A stretch of DNA of 64,000 bases from Agrypnia vestita (lineage: Eukaryota > Arthropoda > Insecta > Trichoptera > Phryganeidae). The stretch covers positions 1 through 64,000 of the forward strand of contig JADDOH010002328.1 in NCBI GenBank assembly GCA_016648135.1, in the 5' to 3' direction. The notes below the pieces were generated by a model. That model was not told where the DNA came from. It saw nothing but the letters and a program-made list of their open reading frames with translations, and ran no database searches. Below are positions 35,480 through 47,650 of the stretch, piece by piece; position 1 is the first letter of the stretch, and each line of letters opens with the position of its first letter. Made by a program: the position numbers and the translations under genes.

Positions 35480-36400
35480 AAAAAGTACATTTTACACAAA
35501 TAGTGTTCTTAAGATTGTTTTTAAAATTGTTTTTTGAGCAATAATTAAAGGATTAATTGCAGTCAACGTCGCTCCTCTCCACGCAATTACTTCGTGTTCA
35601 ATAATCGTCTGACATATAGCGTAGTACACTGTTTTCAAAAGTTTAATATCGAGAAAATTTCTTATATTTCTGAGAAAGTAAAGTTTTTTTAATTTTATTG
35701 GCAGTGAATTCTATACGGTCAGTCCATTTAAGTTTAGCTTCAATGATAAGGCCTAAGTATTTTATTTTCTCGGTGCGATAATATAGGAGCACTGGCAGTT
35801 ATCATCGTGGGGATTGAAGCAAGTGTGTACTTTTATTTTATATTCATTGGAATGTTGGGTATTTTCTTTTATACTATAAGTAAGGGTTTTGTAATTTGGT
35901 TTTGTTTGTGTTGAGTGTTACAGTATTACTATCAAGCCAGGTTTTAGCAGCATTGGTACCTATTTGGGTTTTTTTAAATGTAGATAGCCATGTATCAGCT
36001 TGGAATTGTAAAACAGTATCATCTGCAAAACACATAACATTCCCATTCGTGAGAATTTTGCAAAAGTCATTGATATAGATCGAATACAGTAATGGACCTA
36101 GTACACTACCCTGTGGGACTCCGAAGCTAGTTACAAGAGGTTTGCTTGTGATATTATTAATTCTGACTTGTTGTTTTCTATCTGTAATATAGCTTATGAA
36201 CAAATCTAATTCTTTGCCTGAGATTCAATTTTTTCTAACTTGTCAACTAATTTTGCGTGGGATATTGTATCAAAAGCCTTCGTAAGGTCGAGGAAGATTG
36301 ATATACATTTTTGTCCCTTATCCAAATTACTAATGATAAAATCAGTAACAGAGGCCAATAGCTTCGGTTGTTCCCAAATTTCTTCTGAAACCAAATTGAT
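35480..36400 (-). pseudogene. Jockey/CR1-like LINE reverse transcriptase relic
   Basis: Minus strand, two frames. 36394-36206 reads FLDLTKAFDTISHAKLVDKL (the first catalytic Asp region). After a frameshift near 36210, 36203-35874 reads FISYITDRKQQVRINN, GVPQGSVLGPLLY and CFADDTVL (catalytic FADD box intact). Further stops follow, then a broken thumb region (YYAICQ..IEHEVIAWRGA) near 35570-35640, paralogous to the LINE at 27.1 kb (YYASVHALLQYGIIGWGGA). A 3' UTR-like region with 'caaagtaaaa' extends to about 35350. The element is 5'-truncated and dead. Confidence 0.85.
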
Positions 36401-37310
36401 TATCTGAGATTATTTTATTTGTATCGAGGTAATTAACGAGTTGAATACAATACAAAGGGGAAAAATATTGCGTTTTTAGTATCTGAATTTATGGGGATAA
36501 TTCTTTTTACATTAACACTGTTCAGTTATATTAAATAATTAGTGTTGCTATGAAACTTCTATCTTCTAATGTTTTTAACATTGACACTGTTAATTTATGT
36601 TAAATTAATAATGATACTGTATAATTTCCATCTACTTTTACCATCAGATTCTCTACATACGAGAGTCGACTAATAAACAGGTTTGAGTCCAAACAATTAA
36701 ATTTACCCGCTGCCGCTGTTCATTGATGTGTTATAGGTACCAGTAGTCTATAGTAATATATTGCTTTTGTGTGATTGTTCAAACTGCTTCTAATGGTTAA
36801 ACTACATACAAAGATAAAAAATAAGAAACCAAACTTTTATTTAAAACATAGATACGTAAAAATAGAGCTAGGTAGATAATACTATAAACACACAACAAAA
36901 AGCATTAACGTATATCGCCTCAAAGGTAAACACAATTAAATAACGAAATATTCTATTAAAAAATACGTTATAACCTAGAATAAAAATAGTAACCTATAGT
37001 GAAATTTTTCAATCAATTTATATTCTCCCAATGCTATCTCGGGTTTAATTTAATTCATTTATATAGACAAATCAGAATAATAAATAATGTTGAGAAGACA
37101 TTTAATGGTTGATCAATTAATTCGTTGTGTTCGTTGAATAAGAAAATAGTATTTTCAGTGAACAGTTGTAATTATTTACGTATATATTCATAATGCAGTA
37201 GATGAGATAGTGACATCTGTGTTTAATCAAGGGGATAAAAAAAACGCTTTGGATGCCGGTCGCGCCAAGGATAATTAGAACACACACGTGAAACGAGTTG
37301 TAAAAACTTA
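36401..37310. other. AT-rich intergenic DNA
   Basis: No feature recognised. Confidence 0.3.
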
Positions 37311-37319
37311 AATATATAT

Positions 37320-37540
37320 GAAATTTTTTATAGATGTGGTACTCTATCATGGGTGGAAATGTTATCACTTAAGCTAGGCGTACGATAGGTCGTAAGCTCT
37401 ATGAATACCCAAAGACTTCCGTACCTACTTTCCCATAAAAACATATAATTTCTTCTCGTTGAGACGTCTATAATATATAATGATGTCCTTGGGACAAAAT
37501 CCAGTATTGTGTTCTGAAAAATTTGGACAAACTCGAAATA
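37320..37540 (+). repeat. Dispersed repeat family, copy 3
   Basis: Same block order as 8.55-8.8 kb: 'catgggtggaaat', 'tcacttaagct', then 'cttctcgttgagacgtctat' and 'ccagtattgtgttctg'. Some deletions in the middle. Confidence 0.6.
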
Positions 37541-37749
37541 TTCTCACCACCTTATTTTGTGGCCTAAAGAAAAAAATACATATGTCATTATATGAAAGTT
37601 GTCCCCAAAGTTGTGTTTAATAAATATCTCAGCATCGATCAAAATTATACAAATGCAAAATTAGTAGAGTGACTTTATGTGACGTTCCTTTACTGTTTTA
37701 CAATGAAATTGTATTTATTGATTGATCGAAGAATATTTTTGAACTTTTG

Positions 37750-37870
37750 GTGACATTATTATTAAAATAAAACGCAAATCACTTTGTTTTCACTTTGGTT
37801 TTATAATCTAAATGTTTCAAGAACAATGTTCTCTGCTTCAGGATTGTTTGTGTACTAAAAATTGAAAAAA
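37750..37870 (-). mobile_element. Penelope-like terminal fragment with decayed hammerhead
   Basis: 'acgcaaatcactttgttttc' and 'atctaaatgtttc' match the 3' end of the 48.4-kb Penelope-like copy. The minus strand has CTGAAGC (box 1 with its last A changed to C), stem II AGAAC/GTTCT and GAAA (plus 37815-37818). The changed core base should abolish cleavage. Confidence 0.55.
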
Positions 37871-38199
37871 TTGATTTTTTTTCAAATTTTGTGCTAGAAA
37901 ATCCTTTTAAAAATGTGATTGTTATCTTTTATAAGAAGTACAAAAAAATAATTCAAAATTAGAAAGAAAAGCGTCACCTTGAATATGACATGGATACAGG
38001 ACGACGTTATTTATTGTGATTATCTGGCGAAGAGTATTAATTTGACAATTGACAACAATTCACAAACTTCAACTATTAATAAACTTGAAATCATGTTGTG
38101 TCTTTGAGAAGCATTTTACCAAAATATTAATTTTAATTCTCCGATCTGGCTTTTTAATTGGTTACAAATACTTTTGTCTTAATTTTATCTTAATAGCAG

Positions 38200-38395
38200 C
38201 CCTCAAGACCTATCGGACACCATTGTACCACCGTACAGAAAATATCACCAGCCGCGAAGCGGCCACCGTAGCCGACCACAGGGTATCGTTTAAGTAGCAA
38301 GCAGCAAGCAAATAGCAATCGCGTAGCGGTTATCAATAGCCGACTACTATCGGCCGCGCAGCAGCCCAGACAGTCACCCGCAGGGCCTAGCAGAA
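38200..38395 (+). mobile_element. Helitron body fragment
   Basis: GC-rich modules 'cagccgcgaagcggccac', 'tagcaagcagcaagcaaat' and 'ccgcagggcctagcag' match the Helitrons at 57.1 and 25.7 kb. It stops where the terminal hairpin should begin, so the 3' end is missing or replaced. Confidence 0.5.
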
Positions 38396-38399
38396 ATTA

Positions 38400-41010
38400 A
38401 TTAGTAATTATTTTAGTACAGTTTTATCACCATAACGCTAGATGTACTTGTAAGATAACATATTCTGCGTACATATAAATATTCAGAATCTAAAGATTTT
38501 TTCTAAGACACTGAAAACGCGGCCTGTCAACTAATGCTTATTATATTTTTTAAATTATTTTTTATTTTTATTTTATTTAATTCGGTCATCCAACAGGGAG
38601 ACACAATTGCTTGATAAGATGAAATACAAAAAAATAGTTAAATGTCTCCCTCAATTAAAGGATAACACAAATAGGACATAATTATAGATAAGTCAAATTG
38701 ACAATGACAGATAAAACATCATTTAAACCAAAATTATAAATTTCCTAATTTAGCTTTAACATAGACATAAAGTAAGGCTCGTGATGTATATAATATACAT
38801 AATATTCATGATCAGGGAGGGGGACGAGTTTCTAGTATCTGTATTATAAATAATTTTATAACAAAGGATTTATCTAAGATCTTAATCTTAAATCTTAATC
38901 TTAAAAAATAATAACCCACATTTTCTAAAAAAAAGCCGCAATATACATTTCCAGTAAATGTCCAGCCCTAAAAAAAATTTTCTTCAAAATATAGACGTTG
39001 AAACCAAGACGAGTCATTTCATCAACCTTGTACTAAAACGATACATTTTTCGTTTGTGAAGTTGTATACATATATTTTTAAGCTAAGCCAACGCCCAATT
39101 ATTTGTAAATAAAAATAATAATTTACAAGTTTCGATAGCTCGATTTCAATTATTTCAATAACAAGCGCATATTTGTACACGGACGTGCACTTCACATGAT
39201 CAAAGCATAACTACGTTTACCGTTTACACTGTATTCGTTTACCCGGGTACACGTCTTTGCTAGAACTGACCATCCATTACATTACATTATAATCAATACA
39301 GTTACAATAATTTTGCTCTTTTACTTAATAACCAAAGCAGATAATAACTCCTACAGGTATATATATTACAAGAAAATACTTCTTAAAGATTGTATTTCAT
39401 CCCACGCAAAGCGTTTTCGGTTTAGAATACAGTAAACGGATCCACATCTTTCCCAAAACTGACTCTCATATTGTTTTCTTTCATCAAAGCATCCCGATTA
39501 AAATTTACATGCACTGTTCCATTAAGGTGGTTCCGGATCTTTATAAATAATAATAGTAGATACATTAATACACCAACATAATAATAAATATAGTGAGGTT
39601 CTCATAAATAACAAGACATAACAAGAATATAATAATAACAATTAACTATAAAAAGTCTATACATATTAAATACAATCAGTTTAACAATCCGATAGGAGAA
39701 TAGTACCTACATCGAGTATTTCACAATTCTTTGATAGGAAATTCGGCAAACTTTGAAACTGAAGAATATAGAAGAGACTACATGGACTGCACGCCACTGG
39801 TAAACTCAGATTAATTCCTCTGTAATCCGGTAATGAAAAGATCAGGATTCATAATGATTTCTACCTCTAAAGCCATCTCGAAGCCATATTACTTTAATAA
39901 GTGAAAATTAAGGAACAAGCTCATCCTTAGAATAATGCAGAAGGCTTCCGCTTCCAAGTAGCCGAATCCCATCTCTCGAGTCGTTGCAAATAACTTTTCG
40001 ACATTTGTAATGTGCTACTTCTATCAGCTCAATCGAAAATATTGTTCAAATTATGATGAAAATTGATGAATGTATTATTAATAATCACCTAAGTAAAAGT
40101 AATTTTAATTTTTGAAATAATTGAATCACAAAATATTCTTGTTATTTTTATGGATTATCGATGAACTATAAAATGCGATTTCATTATACAATTGTTAATT
40201 ATATTCCTTACGATTTCCTTCCTTAAAAGTCTGGTTTTTCTAATGATACTTATCAGATATTTTGTGAAAATCCTGTGCTTTTGAATTCGTTTCACATATT
40301 CGAATTTCTATGTTCGCTCATACATTAGCCCAAAAAAATAGGAACTTCGCTGTAATAATAATTTAGTGATGCTTCTTCACTCGATCACACAAAGATTTTG
40401 GTCGAGCACAACGACATTTAGTGAACTTTCACGGTGTACAATTTATTTAAAAATATAAATACTCAACAAGTAATCTAAAAATTTACTTGGTTTCAAGGAT
40501 GAATTTACTTATAATACTTGGATGAATTTCTTAGTTTGAGGAGCAAATTATTTTATGGAAACATTTCCCCACTTGAATTTCGACGTGTTTTATTATCTGA
40601 TTTTAACTGATTTTATTATCTGAACTTAACTGGTTAATTTTTATCAAAATATGTATATGTATATATCAAAATAGGTATATTATGTGTATTTATTTTGCTT
40701 CATATATTTTTGTAAAATTTTGTGGTTTTCGAACTATAGTATTGTGATGGTCGACATAGAGATAGATTTAATAAATTTAGAAAATCTTAAAAAATAATAT
40801 TCAAAAAAGTCAAGTATGGACATCAAAAATATATTTCTTCTGTTTGGAATCGTTTAAAAGTAAAAGCCTGATATATTTCTTCTCAAGATTCCATGTATTA
40901 CAAGAGGCTAACAAAATATTGAATATTCAGCTATACAAGTAATATTTCTTAGGTCTTTATTATACCTTAGATATAATTCTGTGTCAAACTAATATTGTTT
41001 ATGACAATCC
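38400..41010. other. AT-rich intergenic DNA
   Basis: About 2.6 kb with no ORF, repeat or GC island that I could interpret. Confidence 0.35.
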
Positions 41011-41275
41011 TAATAGACTCGACCTTGTGAGTAGGTGCAAACGAGCCTTTATTATTTATGAATCGGAACAGCAAGTCTCGCGTGTAGCGGGTGCTTTACT
41101 GTTATTTTAACGAAACGGACCAATCACAGGCGCGCTTTGCCTTCGACGGGTTGAGCCGGAGTCGACCGTCCTGATGACTGAATCCGGCCAATGGCGAGCG
41201 CCGGCGGTGAGGTCATCGCGCATAGGATGAGTCACTGCACTAGCGTGGATTTCAGAGGTATGGTGAAATCGTTAC

Positions 41276-41316
41276 TATAAAAGGAGCGAACACGATATAC
41301 TCAGCCCCTTCAGTTC
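41276..41316 (+). promoter_or_regulatory. TATA/initiator promoter
   Basis: TATAAAAGG at 41276-41284, with initiator candidates TCAG at 41301-41304 (A at +27 from the TATA start) and TTCAGTTC at 41309-41316. The GC-rich leader downstream contains repeated 'gcgagcgggagcgctgccc / gcggacggagttgctgccc' modules about 70 bp apart. Typical of insect retroelement or gene promoters. Confidence 0.5.
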
Positions 41317-41594
41317 GAGACCAGACTTGCGAGCGGGAGCGCTGCCCAACAGACTACCGACGGAGCCCTGAGTTCCAGAACAGCATTTGCGGACGGAGTT
41401 GCTGCCCGGACGTATGGAGGAATCTACCATTCATCAGTACCAGAGAGGATCATACCGCCACTGTGTAACAGCTAAGGAACACATTTATATTATCTATCGA
41501 TTAATTATTTTCACTATTGAAATGTATTTATTTTGGGAAGATTTAAAATCGGAGCAATAATGTATAATTAATATCACGATTTCTTGTGTGATCT

Positions 41595-41920
41595 TGGCTC
41601 AATTCGTACGGGAATATCTCCCAAACGAATATATTTTGATGCATGGGGATTTTCATACCATTTGTATTAACAATTGATTTTACGGAGCTCTATAAGCAGT
41701 GCTTAATAGATTCATAATATTGTCGACGCGTTATGTATTGCATAACCAGATATCAATCCAAATCGTACGAGAAATTCTTCCGAACGAATATATTTTAAAG
41801 TATGGGGATTTTCAAACTATTTTTACTAATAATTGAATACACGTAATTCTATAAGAAATGCTTAGTAGCCTTATAATAACTGTGTTGCATAAGTATTGCG
41901 CAATCCGGTCTTTAGCCAAT
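41595..41920 (+). repeat. Two-copy ~160-bp tandem repeat
   Basis: 'cgtacgggaatatctcccaa' with 'gaatatattttgatgcatgg' (unit 1, about 41606-) and 'cgtacgagaaattcttccga' with 'gaatatattttaaagtatgg' (unit 2, about 41765-) align across ~160 bp with moderate divergence. Confidence 0.75.
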
Positions 41921-42479
41921 TCTTTATGATTTGAGTACCTCGGTACATCTGGCTTAACAAGTAGCTTCAGAACGACGAGTAAAGGACAGAATGGGGAGAT
42001 CTAACTGAAATTGGAGTTTTCTGGTTTACGAACGTTGAGCTAGGTGAGGTTGTGGATGACGCTCGTGTCATAAGCCTGGAATTCGCGCAAGCCCCTGTGA
42101 GGTACTCTTAAAAGCGGGACCTCCCTTGTTGATCGGAGTGGCCACTAGACTCGACCTTCGCGCCTCATCTTGCTCAAAAACAGCGTAAACCAACGTCGTG
42201 AATTCTCTGACTTTGGAAGGATTTTCATGCCTGAATGCTGTAAAACCTTGATAGAAACGTTAACTTCTATTTCGTCCTCTGTAAGAAAGACAGGGCCAGA
42301 ATAAATATAAAAATCATTCACTCATCTGGAATAGCTGGGATATTATAAATATGTTACTAACACTCTAACATTTGTCCAAAGTAAATGTTGCAAGATGCAG
42401 AATCGTGGGACGCCATTCTGAAAAGGCATAATGAGATTGCACAATAATTTGTAACATCGCTGACTATGCCCGCAAATGA

Positions 42480-42785
42480 GGCTAATGTCGTCATCAATTC
42501 GTACCAAAAGAGTACATGATTCTTCAAACACCGGCCTAAAAGAAAGGCGCCTCAAGACAACACACATCATCAGAAACTCGTACCAAAAGAGTACGGCCTT
42601 CTCAATTATAAGCCTAAAAGAAGGGCGTCACGGGATCACATCTCGTAAAGAAGAGATAGAGTCTCGGGATGCAGTAAGTTCCGGAGGAACAAGGGGGGCC
42701 GTTTAGTCACTTAGGAAGTCGGCCACCGGGTTTAGGCGGGCGCGGAGCCTCAACCCCTCTCAGCAGAGATGCTGAGGGTTTAAAA
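42480..42785 (+). repeat. Two-copy ~85-bp repeat plus GC-rich tail
   Basis: 'cgtaccaaaagagtac' occurs at about 42501 and 42582, each followed by 'cctaaaagaa..ggcg'. After it comes GC-rich text ending 'ctcagcagagatgctgaggg', which contains a CTCAGCA/TGCTGAG hairpin at about 42758-42777. Probably a LINE 3' region or retroposon. No protein was recognised. Confidence 0.45.
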
Positions 42786-43800
42786 AACCAAAATTTAGCA
42801 TTTAAAGAAACTATTATTTCATATAAACTCACGGGCTGTTGTAGAATCCTTTCGAACAAACCATCCCCGAGACCTTATCTACTTATTTATAAAGAAGTTT
42901 CACTTCAAAAAATGTGGTATTTCGTAGATAGCAAATATATGTATTATTTTCCCACGGAATTAATATGAACAGGTTCATGCACGTCTAGAACGAAGCCATT
43001 CAAGGTAAGAATTTGCTAATACAAAGTGTTTATAATTATTAATTCCAGTGTTATTTAATATGTGTGAATTTTTCCCTTTGCGCCGTTCGAACGATTTTAC
43101 TGGTTTGTCTCAAATCGAAAATGTTTTATTTCTAATACACGAATTCTTTCTAGTGTATGTATTTTATTGTAACATAAATGTATCGATTATTAGGTTCGTT
43201 AGATGTTTTTATTACGTAATATTATGCAATTGTTTCCACACTGCTCCTATAAAAGAATTTGAAGTTATTACGATACACAACGGGGTCCTTCATCCATTAG
43301 ACGAATCATGTGCCAATTCAACGACGTATTACGAATAGTATATATTGTATTTATCGAGATTTAGTCGCATTTATTATTTCTAGTGAGGTTTTTAGTATTG
43401 GTTCCAGGCGCCATTATGAGGCGGAAATAGTTCATATTCATAGCCCGACTGCAATAGGTATTTTTGTCGCGTAAGAGGTAGCACTTTTAGGAATATAGCT
43501 GTGTTTTACGTTTCGTCCCTGACGGACAGGATGGTATAGCTGTGGCTATTTAGGTAATATACTTAGTAAATGCAAAGGGCATTAGGTATTATCAATATAG
43601 TATGCGAACCTAAGATGTTAGAAATATTTTTAGTTAATATTTTTAGTTAATATTGCATTCAAAAGCGCAATTTTCACAGAATAATTATTTCCAGTTAATA
43701 ATATATATTTTAGTTAAATGTATAGTTAGCACAGGCAGAGTATTAATATTGTATAGAATACATTATTTATAATATTTCAAGAAGGTATAATATTTTATTC
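42786..43800. other. Intergenic DNA
   Basis: No gene supported. The 96-codon plus frame at 43048-43338 shows no domain. Confidence 0.25.
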
Positions 43801-44100
43801 CGCGATCCTTTTATAGTTACAGCGTATCTGTCGACCTCAGCCGTTGCCACCCGCGCCATACAACTATTTTCGCTAACATCATACGGCAAATGACTTTATT
43901 CATTGCAATGAAATTTATATTATTTAATATTATCTTCCATGACGTATTTTTGACGGGTCACCCCATAGGATTCATCACATTGTTAGCCGCGGCCAGGAGT
44001 TGGCAGATTAATTGAATGTAATAGCTAAAATTAAATATCAGCTCGCGGCGATTAAGCAACGGCCTTTTAAATAAATTATTAATACAAAATTCATCGTTAA
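43801..44100. other. Candidate conserved noncoding block
   Basis: GC-balanced, single-copy-looking, with homeodomain-type words ('cagattaattga', 'tgacgggtca'). Possible distal enhancer. Confidence 0.3.
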
Positions 44101-44474
44101 TATGATTAGGATGCCCTCTATCATGCAGGGTCATTACAGTATTACGTTTTATGTAAAAAATAACTCATGTTTTACATTCACCTTTTATTTTCAATATTTT
44201 CATAGTGTTTTAATTATTTGTATATATTATCAATTTTCATTGTTTGGGGCAAGCAGAAGGGATGCTGGAAGAGGAACTTACCGCTCTTATCCAAAATGCG
44301 ATCTTATCGAGGCGCCTCCGATACCTTTGTTTCTTGCCCGGGGTGGACTGTATTCTTCTTCTTTTCACTTATTCACAGACACAGAAATTGTTAAAATTAC
44401 CAAAAAAGTCGTGTTACGAACTCAAAACTAAACTTGCCGTACTGGCATAAAAAAGGGCTCCACTGTTTCGGCGC

Positions 44475-44500
44475 GCGTGCTGCAGGTCGACTCTAGGGCC
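44475..44500 (+). other. 17-bp match to a cloning polylinker
   Basis: CTGCAGGTCGACTCTAG near 44480-44496 equals the PstI-SalI-XbaI part of the common pUC/BAC polylinker. The following base differs (G instead of A, so no XbaI site), and the flanks do not continue as vector. Could be chance or a clone-junction artefact. Confidence 0.3.
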
Positions 44501-44799
44501 GCGAGAGCGGTAGGAGCAGGGGGAGGAGGGGAAGGGAGTGGGGTACATAGAAATTATTCCGTGGACACTTGCATTGGAACAAAACATTCATATTGGCATT
44601 ATTTTTTTTTAAATTTTCTATTGATTTTTTATTTAATTTCTAATGATATCTACTGTGTATCGCATATAATAGATCTATTTGTAAACGGGAAATCAAATCA
44701 TTTAAATGTCGTAATTTTATAGATAAAAATGTAAAAATAAAAATAATGTTTATCATTTTATATATATAATAATAAAGTTGAAATATAATAAATGTGCAC

Positions 44800-45260
44800 T
44801 ACAGAAGTGTGATCCTTGCGGAAACATCGAAACAATCGTTTAAAAAGAAAGCATCCAGACCGAGAATCACTTTATGAACTACCATTAAACTGGTCCGGAT
44901 ATGGAACATTACCAACAATTAATGCTGGCACGGGTTTTTCGATGCGGTGTAATGATCGCCTTCCTCGCTTTATCCTCCATCGATGGCGTCTCCTGAATAT
45001 TAATTAATTCCCGAAAAAACAACACATCCGCGCAACAATTCGCCACAAAGAGCTCCACTCCTTTGGCCGGAGATTCCCGCAATTAAAGATGTTTATTATA
45101 ATACCAGCTGACACTTCCTTGATTTTGTTTTTATTGAGAGAAATGATTTCTTACACAAAACACACCTGTCCGCCGCGCGAGGGAAATCACTCGTGTCAGG
45201 ACGATGGCGCGGGAGAAGACAAATGATAATTGTTGTAAAGGAGAAAGCTCCTTGTACATT
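44800..45260. other. Candidate enhancer-like conserved noncoding block
   Basis: GC-balanced, not repeated elsewhere, with clustered words such as 'ccatcgatgg', 'attaattaatt', 'cacacctgtc' and 'caattaaag'. A 63-codon frame has no domain. Looks like developmental regulatory DNA downstream of the eyegone-type gene. Confidence 0.35.
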
Positions 45261-46139
45261 TCAATGAAAATGTCAGTGTTTTATTGATTCAACAAAAAAC
45301 TTGTTTCCAAAGTGATTAACAACTGTTATTTGTTAAAAATGATGACATAAGTACCACCATTCATAAATGTCTTTATTTAGCATTATACATATATTCGTCT
45401 ATTACCTGATTCAACAGTTATCGGAAGTACCTACATAATTATCCGGCTTCTGTAATTGAGTGGTTAAGATAACTATCTTACTGGACAATGTTCTGGAATT
45501 AATCTTAACTTAATTTTATCTAAACTGTAAAATAATATGAAAAAGGGAAGAGTGGTGATAGAAATCGAAAAAATGAAATTTTCGAAGATTTAGAGTAGGT
45601 ACCTAAACGTTTTATAACTATGCATACCAGCTAGGTTGACCAGATGATTTCAAATGCGTACTAAGATGCGCCGTTAACCAACCACCGCAAGGGTAGCTAA
45701 TAATACACCAATACCCTCTGTGTATTATGCACACGTATCGGTGTATTAAAAAGTACAAAGTTATGACACGTCAACTTTATCTGCCTTAGATATCGAAAAC
45801 AGGGAAGCAACACACACCAATAGAGAAAAAACTTGTGAATAGGCTAAAAAAACCCCAAAATAGATGATGACGTTTTAGTGAATCCTACATATAGTATACG
45901 TAGTGTATTTAAATTATATCGAATGTTTTTTTCCATCCAAAAAGATGAAGCGCGGAAGCTGTCCTCTGTATACATGTAGTTAGAGCCAATTGTCAATTGT
46001 TGCAAAATGATGGAACGACTTGAGTAGCGATATTGCATTAAATTTTCCCAAAAGTTTGGCGACACCCAAGTGGAAACCAATCACAAGATCCAACAGACTT
46101 TCGGTAAATGAGCAAATCACTATTAAAGGGATGATACAA

Positions 46140-46440
46140 CCGCATAAACGACGGCCGCTCATCAGCGAACAGCGAATAAGAATTGAAGAACATTCAATTT
46201 TGACCAAGGATTTAGGCTTGAAGAGGGTGTCCGCATATCTGATTTAGCCATTCTCCACCAAACGACTCTTCCGACACGATTCCGTGTAATTTTTGGTTAT
46301 TCCCCATCTTAAAATTGTCGCTAAGTGGGACCAAGATTTGAATCAAGAGAAGACATTATGCAGAACATGAGGGCCCAGCTGAATGATCCAAAATACGCGT
46401 TTTAGCAGTGTTTCCAACAATGACCACCAGGAGAAGTATG
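46140..46440 (+). pseudogene. Mariner-like transposase relic
   Basis: A frame near 46180-46247 reads HSILTKDLGLKRVSAYL, which matches the end of the mariner helix-turn-helix domain ('..HxILxxDLGLxRVSAxxVP'). About 100 bp later, another frame reads REDIMQNMRAQLND..AF.QCFQQ, like the C-terminus of mariner-type enzymes. The middle, with all catalytic acids, is missing. Confidence 0.5.
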
Positions 46441-46594
46441 TGCGTACGTAATAAATACGTAAAAAATAACAACCAAATTTCATGTTCAAAATTTATTTAG
46501 CGACGACACACCGTTTGATTCAGCGATACCCTGAATACAATCTGTCGCCTGGTAGCGTAGCAATTATAAAATGGTAAATTACATCAAATTCAAA

Positions 46595-47650
46595 ATTCAA
46601 ATTCAAATGTTTATTCAATGTTCAATGTTACAAATGTTTACAGTGTTTACAAAATTTAATGAAGCTTTTTTCATTGTTGTTGAGTGTCTTGGCAGCAAGT
46701 AAACACTAAATTGATTTGACGCCCTGCCTGCTACACTAGTAATTTACTGTATTATAGCAGACAGTGCTCTTCCAGTAGTATAATGTTCAAGAATATTTAT
46801 TATTTATATAACATTTGTGAATAAATCTTATTGCCAATTAAAATTAAGTAATAGTAATAATTAAATGTTTACAATTTAATAATGGTGTTAATTAATTATA
46901 TTATAGACAAAGGAAAAAAAATGATCTGAATAGGATATTAATAAAATAAAATAAAATAAAACAATTAAAAGTATTTAAAAAGATGACAGTAACAGTAAGA
47001 CAGTAAGTGAAAAAAATGATCTGAATAGGATATTAATAAAATAAAATAAAATAAAACAATTAAAAGTATTTAAAAAGATGACAGTAACAGTAAGACAGTA
47101 AGTGAAAAAAATGATCTGAATAGGATATTAATAAAATAAAATAAAATAAAACAATTAAAAGTATTTAAAAAGATGACAGTAACAGTAAGACAGTAAGTGA
47201 CAGTAAATGTTCTTGTAGGAATAGTATATTTTAAATTTAGTTTATATGATGGCTTTTAATAGGTTTTGGGCATGCTTCCTTCCCTTTTCATGCAGCCAGA
47301 GTTTCACTTTAGAAGAAAAATACGCGAGACTATGGCTACATGTTTTAAGTTTAGTGTTAAGAGTATTGAATGTTTTTGGTGCTTGGAAGAGGTGAAATCT
47401 TTGTGAAAAAGTTTTTTTGAATTTTGGTACAAGATAGTTGCAGTTCACCTGTGCCCTTGTTGAATGTGAGTGAGTTATTTGTTGGTGATCTTGTTTATGT
47501 CGGAAAAAATATTTTAAAGTGTTGAGTAAATATGTTTGATTGATGTCCAGGACGTGACATTCTCTGAAAAGTTCTTCTGAATCTTTATCATTGCATCTTT
47601 AAAAAAGTATTTGGTTGTATAAGTTATAGACTACCCTTGTAGACACACAT
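46595..47650 (-). pseudogene. LINE 3' end with C-terminal ORF
   Basis: The minus frame 47448-47242 reads CNYLVPKFKKTFSQRFHLF, QAPKTFNTLNTKLKT and KVKLWLHEKG, then stops. 'F..APK.FN.LN..LK' is the usual C-terminal signature of Jockey/CR1-type LINE proteins. Upstream coding (47460-47650) is recognisable but broken. The 3' UTR contains a three-copy 95-bp tandem repeat and ends at about 46590-46625 in a 'ttgaatttgaatttgaat'-type tail (minus strand), a standard end for such LINEs. Confidence 0.7.
46915..47200 (-). repeat. 95-bp tandem repeat, three near-identical units
   Basis: Units start at 46921, 47016 and 47111 with 'atgatctgaataggatatta' and end in 'cagtaagacagtaagtg'. The copies look identical, implying very recent expansion or an assembly effect. 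It sits in the 3' UTR of the LINE relic. Confidence 0.95.

Larger units (their letters stand above)
41013..42158 (+). mobile_element. Unclassified promoter-bearing insertion between 13-bp direct repeats
   Basis: The 13-mer TAGACTCGACCTT occurs at 41013-41025 and again at 42146-42158. Between the copies are a GC-balanced ~230-bp lead, a TATA/initiator promoter (41276-41312), a GC-rich transcribed-leader-like stretch, and a two-copy ~160-bp tandem repeat (41595-41920). The plan recalls a retroelement LTR or a non-autonomous retroposon, but no LTR border or tail was fixed. Confidence 0.4.
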
